This document shows, piece after piece, positions 5,374-9,408 of a stretch of 9,408 nucleotides of DNA (its first letter is position 1; each line of letters starts with the position of its first letter). Location: NCBI GenBank assembly GCA_964520885.1, contig CAZFQD010000088.1, forward strand, positions 1 to 9,408, given 5' to 3'. The DNA is from CAZFQD01 sp964520885 (GTDB lineage Bacteria; Bacillota; Clostridia; Oscillospirales; SIG519). The notes beneath the pieces were generated by a model. That model made no database searches. It worked only from the letters and a program-made list of their open reading frames with translations, and had not been told where the DNA came from. Position numbers and translations under genes: made by a program.

Positions 5374-6909
5374 CTAATTTTCTCTAAAGTGTGCCCCAAC
5401 ACTTTCATTTCTGTTATATGCGGCTATTAATATGAAACTTGCTGTTTGAGCCATATTTAACGTTTCAATTTGGCTGGGGTTTTGAAGCAAAATGTTATTT
5501 AACAAATTAATTATGTCATAAAGCTCATCTATTCCTTGAGCTAACTTGTTAGTTGAGCGAATTATTCCGCCTTTTTCACTCATTATTTCTTTTATTTTTG
5601 CTTTTATTTCACTTATATTTATCTTGCTTAATTTTTTTTCAGTATTGTAATAAACCAAATTTAAGTCTATTTTTGGAGTTTGTCTTTTTTTCTTCATAAT
5701 ATGTTCAGCACATAGTCTTCCAAATACAATACATTCTAAAAGTGAATTGCTTGCTAAGCGATTTGCCCCGTGAACACCTGTGCAAGCAGATTCTCCGCAA
5801 GCATATAAACCGTCAATATTTGTCATTGCATTTAAATTGGTTTTAATTCCACCCATCATATAATGCTGAACAGGAACAACCGGAATATATTCCTTTGAAA
5901 TATTAATACCTCTGTTTTTACATTCCTCATAAATAGTAGGAAATCTATCTTTTAAAAACCCTTCGCCTTTATGTGTAATATCAAGTAAAACATTAGGAGC
6001 ATCAGTTTTTTTCATTTGAGCCACAATTGCTCTTGCAACAATATCCCGAGGTGCTAAATCGGCTAAAGGATGAATACCTTGCATAAATTTAGCCCCATTT
6101 ATATCTCTTAAAATTGCACCCTCTCCTCTTAATGCTTCTGAAATTAAGAAACTTTGACCTTTAACATTTTCATCATAAAAGGCTGTTGGGTGAAATTGAA
6201 CAAATTCCATATCCGAAAGTATTGCCCCTGCTCTTGAGGCAGTTGCAACTCCATCCCCTGTGGAAACTGTTGGATTAGTGGTGTATTTATAAACTTGACC
6301 TATTCCTCCTGTGCAAATAACTATGTTTGAACTAAGTATTAATTTATATTCATCTTCAAAAATAATAACTCCAAAAGCCTTATTATTATAAGTTAAAATA
6401 TCAACCAAAAATATATCGGCTCTTAAAGTTAAATTTTCACTTTTTGTTGCTAAAAATGCTAATTTTTTAGTTAATTCCTTTCCTGTTGCATCTCCACCAC
6501 TGTGGAGAATTCTGTTCATTGAATGTCCACCTTCACGGGTAGTTTCTAAATTGCCGTCATCTTTAACATCAAAGGAAACGCCCATACCAATAAGTCTATT
6601 TATTTCGTTAGGTCCTTTATTTACAAGTGTAATAACAGCCTCTAAATCGCAAAGTCCGGCACCTGCTACTAATGTATCCTTAATATGATAAGTTTCATCA
6701 TCGGAAGAATTAGTAACAACAGCAATTCCACCTTGTGCAAGCCAAGAACTGCAAATCATAGAACTTTCCTTTGATAAAACTGCAACACTTAATTTATTAT
6801 CTAAATTAAGAGCAGTATAAAGTCCTGCAATACCACTACCGATAATTACAACATCAAATTTTTCAGTTTTTAATTTGTTAATGTCCCCATTAAATGCAAA
6901 TCTGTTCAT
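5374..6909 (-). CDS. nadB: L-aspartate oxidase
   Basis: An FAD enzyme that oxidises L-aspartate to iminoaspartate, the first step of de novo NAD synthesis; the product passes to NadA. The 511 residues cover the whole family. Visible features are the FAD-binding GSGIAG (24-29), SSWLAQGGIA (54-63), REGGHSMNRI (125-134), FVQFHPT (237-243), the capping-domain RGEGA (261-265), APRDIVARAI (286-295) with the expected active-site arginines, VQHYMMGG (347-354) with the conserved histidine, and CGESACTGVHGANRLASNSL (371-390). The C-terminus ends ESVGAHFREN, the usual RGAHYRxD-type tail. These motifs favour NadB over the related succinate/fumarate flavoproteins, as does the neighbour nadA. Its ATG overlaps the nadA stop (ATGA), which suggests translational coupling. 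Confidence 0.96.
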   Translation of the reverse strand: MNRFAFNGDINKLKTEKFDVVIIGSGIAGLYTALNLDNKLSVAVLSKESSMICSSWLAQGGIAVVTNSSDDETYHIKDTLVAGAGLCDLEAVITLVNKGPNEINRLIGMGVSFDVKDDGNLETTREGGHSMNRILHSGGDATGKELTKKLAFLATKSENLTLRADIFLVDILTYNNKAFGVIIFEDEYKLILSSNIVICTGGIGQVYKYTTNPTVSTGDGVATASRAGAILSDMEFVQFHPTAFYDENVKGQSFLISEALRGEGAILRDINGAKFMQGIHPLADLAPRDIVARAIVAQMKKTDAPNVLLDITHKGEGFLKDRFPTIYEECKNRGINISKEYIPVVPVQHYMMGGIKTNLNAMTNIDGLYACGESACTGVHGANRLASNSLLECIVFGRLCAEHIMKKKRQTPKIDLNLVYYNTEKKLSKINISEIKAKIKEIMSEKGGIIRSTNKLAQGIDELYDIINLLNNILLQNPSQIETLNMAQTASFILIAAYNRNESVGAHFREN

Positions 6910-7817
6910 TTTGAAAGCTCCATCATTTTATTCAAACTATTCTTTGCCTTATTTATTATGTCTTCACTAATAGTTATTTCATAAGTATTTGTTTCAAGGC
7001 ATCGCAAAACATCTTCAAGGTGCGTTTTTTTCATATTTACACATAGTAATTTTGGAGTTAAAAGATAAAAGGTTTTATTTTTGTTTTGCTCTTGTAATGG
7101 ATATAAAATGCCCTGCTCAGTGCCAATAATAAATTCATTTTCGTTAGAATTTTTAACAAAATTTAATATTTGCCCTGTGCTTCCAGCAAAATCAGCCATT
7201 TTAATAATCTCGTCAACACATTCTGGATGAACTAATATTTTAGCATTTGGATGAGCATTTTTTGCTAATTCTAAATCGTTTACTGTAACCCTTTTATGCA
7301 CAATGCAGTAACCACTATACAAAATTATTTCTTTGTCTTTAATTTGCTGTGCAACAAAACTACCCAAATTTTCGTCCGGAACAAAAATAATTTGCTTATT
7401 TGGCAAGGCATTTACAATTTTTACAGCATTAGAAGAAGTGCAACAAACATCACACACTGCCTTTACCTGTGCCGAAGTATTTACATAACAAACAACCGTC
7501 GCGTTAGGATATTTTTTTTTTAAAGCTATAACATCGTCGGCTGTAATCATATCAGCCATAGGACAAGAAGCATCCAAAACAGGCAATAAAACAGTTTTTG
7601 TGTGATTTAATATCTTAGCACTTTCAGCCATAAAATCAACTCCGCAAAAAACAATTACAGAATTAATAACCTCTTTTGCTTTTTTTGCAAGTTCAAAACT
7701 ATCTCCAACGAAATCTGCGATTTGTTGAATTTCTTTGCTTTGATAAAGATGTGCTAAAATAAATGCATCTTTATTTATTTTTAAAGTTTTAATTTTTTCT
7801 ATTATTTTATTTTGCAT
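6906..7817 (-). CDS. nadA: Quinolinate synthase
   Basis: Condenses iminoaspartate from NadB with dihydroxyacetone phosphate to form quinolinate, using a [4Fe-4S] cluster. The protein has 303 residues, the short form typical of Firmicutes and Thermotoga. The three cluster cysteines are in their expected contexts: SCPMADM (Cys85), SGYCIVHKR (Cys171) and LLCVNMKKT (Cys259). Other signatures are AHLYQ (22-26), FCGVDFMAE (57-65), CYVNTSA (110-116), HPEC (197-200) and GTEQG (232-236). The start ATG has GGAGG 7 bp upstream. The gap to the upstream kinase gene is 36 bp and contains a 10-bp palindrome, AGTTTAAACT (7837-7846), close to the ribosome site; whether it is an operator cannot be judged. No nadC follows nadB. 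Confidence 0.96.
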   Translation of the reverse strand: MQNKIIEKIKTLKINKDAFILAHLYQSKEIQQIADFVGDSFELAKKAKEVINSVIVFCGVDFMAESAKILNHTKTVLLPVLDASCPMADMITADDVIALKKKYPNATVVCYVNTSAQVKAVCDVCCTSSNAVKIVNALPNKQIIFVPDENLGSFVAQQIKDKEIILYSGYCIVHKRVTVNDLELAKNAHPNAKILVHPECVDEIIKMADFAGSTGQILNFVKNSNENEFIIGTEQGILYPLQEQNKNKTFYLLTPKLLCVNMKKTHLEDVLRCLETNTYEITISEDIINKAKNSLNKMMELSK

Positions 7818-7853
7818 TATCTTTCCTCCAAAGTAGAGTTTAAACTAATATTA

Positions 7854-8801
7854 TTAATAATGATAACATCCACCGCCAATAAACTCTCTTAATAAAGAAT
7901 TTACTGGTATTTTTGATATGTCAAATTCGGAAAATAATTCAAGAGCATTAATTAAATTAAAAGCTTTTTCAAAGTTTTCGCTTTGTTTGGGAACTTCCTT
8001 TAATAAGGGAAGCACGATTTGTTTTAGCATTCCAACTTCATAAGGAAAAGTGCTATCTATTCTAATATCTGCATATTTTGCATTTGGTCTAATATATAAA
8101 TCTTCGCCTTTACAAACATTTTCCCACATTCCTAAGGTATTGTCAAAAGAGCTATTTCTATATTTATTATCTCTAATTAACCTTCTAATGAGACGGGCAT
8201 CTCTTTTTGTTAAAATAATTTCATTGCCAAGTAAAAAATTAGAATGAACACTAATATATATTTTGTAAGTCAATTCAGAAGGAAAAATATTATCTATAAT
8301 TTTATTTAATGCGTGAATACCCTCAACAATAATTACTCCATTTTGTGCAAGAGTAACTTTAACACTATCATCAGTTCTAATACCTTTGGTAAAATTAAAA
8401 GTAGGTAGCTTTGATGTTTCTAAACTTATTAATTCAAATAGTTTTTGTTTAATTAATTTTATATCAAGTGCATTTACAGATTCAAAATCATATTTTCCAT
8501 ATTCATCTATAAATGCTTCACTTTTGTTTCTAAAAAAATTATCTAATGATATTGAATGTGCAGAAATATTATGTTTTTTTAAACCTTGCACAATTTTGAA
8601 GGAAGAGGTCGTTTTTCCTGAAGATGAAGGTCCAGAAAGCATAATAATTCTTTTATTATTTTTAATAACTGAATTTATAACATTATCAATACTTTTTTCA
8701 AATTCATTTTCAAAATAATCAATTAACATATTTTGATTATAATTACAAGTTTCGTTAATTAGTTCTATATTGTAGCCAAATGCTCCCTTGATGTTAATCA
8801 T
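7854..8801 (-). CDS. Uridine kinase/phosphoribulokinase-family nucleoside kinase, short form
   Basis: A P-loop kinase likely to phosphorylate a nucleoside such as uridine with ATP or GTP; the substrate is inferred from the family. In the 315-residue form: Walker A GPSSSGKTT (57-65), SLDNFF (85-90) where the base-binding and catalytic aspartate lies, DFESVNALD (105-113), LPTFNFTKGIRTDD (132-145), VEGIHALN (159-166), and RDARLIRRLIRD (200-211) in the lid region. The C-terminus carries REFIGG (305-310), a tail I associate with the clostridial group of about 550 residues. Those longer relatives have an N-terminal TGS/threonyl-tRNA-synthetase-like part; here only about 50 residues precede the Walker motif, so that part is absent. 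The start ATG at 8801 has GGAG 6 bp upstream; a TTG at 8813 overlaps that site and is rejected. The gene overlaps the hemZ end by 8 bp. Confidence 0.85.
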   Translation of the reverse strand: MINIKGAFGYNIELINETCNYNQNMLIDYFENEFEKSIDNVINSVIKNNKRIIMLSGPSSSGKTTSSFKIVQGLKKHNISAHSISLDNFFRNKSEAFIDEYGKYDFESVNALDIKLIKQKLFELISLETSKLPTFNFTKGIRTDDSVKVTLAQNGVIIVEGIHALNKIIDNIFPSELTYKIYISVHSNFLLGNEIILTKRDARLIRRLIRDNKYRNSSFDNTLGMWENVCKGEDLYIRPNAKYADIRIDSTFPYEVGMLKQIVLPLLKEVPKQSENFEKAFNLINALELFSEFDISKIPVNSLLREFIGGGCYHY

Positions 8802-9408
8802 AAGTGTCTCCAATCGTTTTTTTTTGTTTTAATATAGTTTCAAATCGTTCTAAGTATTCATAAGGATATTTTGGATTAAATAATCTTTCTATTCTATTGG
8901 TTTTTTGGTTTACTATTTTTGTAACAGCCCCTGCACCAATTCCTAAAACAGTGTGAAGTTCCTCCATCATAAAAATATTGTATAAACCTTCAAATCTTTT
9001 TTTGCAAAAACCTATGTTTTCTAAATTGTCTACAGTATTTCTTTGCTTATAAATATAATATGGTAAATAACCATTTTTGCACAACTTATTTATGGCATAT
9101 TCTTGCATTTTTTCTGCTAAATCATAAGTTTTAGCATTAGTTTTTCCTTCTTCTGAATAGGTTGAAGCCCGTTTTTTACATAAACTATGCAAGGTTATAT
9201 TTTCAGGCTTTAATTTTATTACAGAGTTTAAAGTTTTTTTAAAACTTGCAAAACTATCCTTTTCAAGTCCAATAATCAAATCAACATTAATATTTTTTAT
9301 GCTTTGCTCTTTTGCTTTATTATATGCTTGGAAAAATTGCTTAGAAGTATGATTTCTGCCTATTTCCAATAAGACTAATCTACAAACGAAACTTTTTGAA
9401 ACAACTTG
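8794..9408 (-). CDS. hemZ: Coproporphyrinogen dehydrogenase HemZ-like radical-SAM protein, C-terminal part (cut by right edge)
   Basis: Only the last 204 codons are visible; the frame is open to base 9408, so the radical-SAM CxxxCxxC region lies outside. The HemZ/HemN family catalyses the oxidative decarboxylation of coproporphyrinogen III, though HemZ itself is poorly characterised. Visible signatures, counted from the TTG codon at 9369, are IGRNHT (3-8), INVDLIIGL (27-35), ENITLHSLCKKRAS (56-69), GYLPYYIYKQRN (100-111), NLENIGF (115-121), GLYNIFMMEE (128-137) and LGIGAGAVTK (142-151). The PYYIYKQRN and NLENIG motifs point to HemZ and not HemN or HemW. The TTG is unlikely to be the true start, since conserved domain should precede it. 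The 13 codons before it (SKSFVCRLVL at the end) fit the family poorly; a shifted frame reads SFVD there, so a frame disturbance near the edge is possible. Confidence 0.82.
   Translation of the reverse strand, partial: QVVSKSFVCRLVLLEIGRNHTSKQFFQAYNKAKEQSIKNINVDLIIGLEKDSFASFKKTLNSVIKLKPENITLHSLCKKRASTYSEEGKTNAKTYDLAEKMQEYAINKLCKNGYLPYYIYKQRNTVDNLENIGFCKKRFEGLYNIFMMEELHTVLGIGAGAVTKIVNQKTNRIERLFNPKYPYEYLERFETILKQKKTIGDTYD
8808..8811 (-). promoter_or_regulatory. Ribosome binding site of the nucleoside kinase, inside hemZ
   Basis: GGAG on the minus strand, 6 bp before the ATG at 8801, lies within the last codons of hemZ (GGA GAC ACT TAT GAT TAA). It rules out the in-frame TTG at 8813 as the start and means the kinase is translated from the hemZ message, probably coupled to it. 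Confidence 0.6.

Noticed and set aside
7837..7846. Palindrome AGTTTAAACT just upstream of the nadA ribosome site as a NAD-repressor operator
   Set aside because: Ten AT-rich bases are too few to call, and it does not match a repressor site I can name with confidence.
9367..9369. TTG as the true start of hemZ
   Set aside because: The frame is open to the window edge and the protein lacks its radical-SAM core, so this is an internal codon of a cut gene.

Overview
The window looks like a piece of an A+T-rich Firmicutes chromosome, most likely an uncultured or gut-type member of the Clostridia. This rests on the HemZ-type radical-SAM protein, a clostridial-style nucleoside kinase ending in REFIGG, the spacing and quality of the Shine-Dalgarno sites, and the dispersed intergenic repeats. 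No tRNA, rRNA, CRISPR array, phage module or intact insertion sequence was seen.

Layout. Apart from 29 codons of an unidentified gene running rightward off the left edge (1-92), every gene is on the minus strand and is read from right to left. The order of transcription is: hemZ (3' part only), uridine/nucleoside kinase-like gene, nadA, nadB, dut, a truncated REP-type (RAYT, Y1/HUH) transposase, mreB, rlmB, and a 751-residue membrane protein. The first five genes are tightly packed: hemZ and the kinase overlap by 8 bp, nadA and nadB overlap by 4 bp (ATGA), and the other gaps are 36 bp (kinase to nadA) and 15 bp (nadB to dut). They look like one transcription unit. The transposase remnant and a 104-113 bp AT-rich gap separate this block from mreB-rlmB-membrane protein, which has short gaps and looks like a second unit. 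The last 257 bp before the left-edge gene (93-349) is a convergent intergenic region packed with short repeats.

How the genes fit together. nadA and nadB make quinolinate from aspartate and dihydroxyacetone phosphate for NAD synthesis; nadC, usually next in the cluster, is not here. dut cleaves dUTP, the kinase is probably a nucleoside-phosphorylating enzyme, and hemZ belongs to the coproporphyrinogen oxidase/dehydrogenase radical-SAM family. mreB provides the cell-shape filament, and rlmB 2'-O-methylates 23S rRNA. These are mostly housekeeping genes.

Two things are not ordinary. The 751-residue membrane protein has the layout of a heavy-metal (P1B) P-type ATPase: membrane helices, short actuator region, N domain with EGKGI and a P-domain-like end. 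However, it lacks the DKTGT, TGES, CPC and GDGxND motifs, so it is probably a pseudo-pump; it also carries a long acidic N-terminal tail with a duplicated FxIDDILNE motif. The transposase remnant carries, inside its reading frame, two copies of a 27-bp palindromic element in inverted orientation, and its start codon comes from a 7-bp tandem repeat of the kind also found at the left-hand intergenic region.
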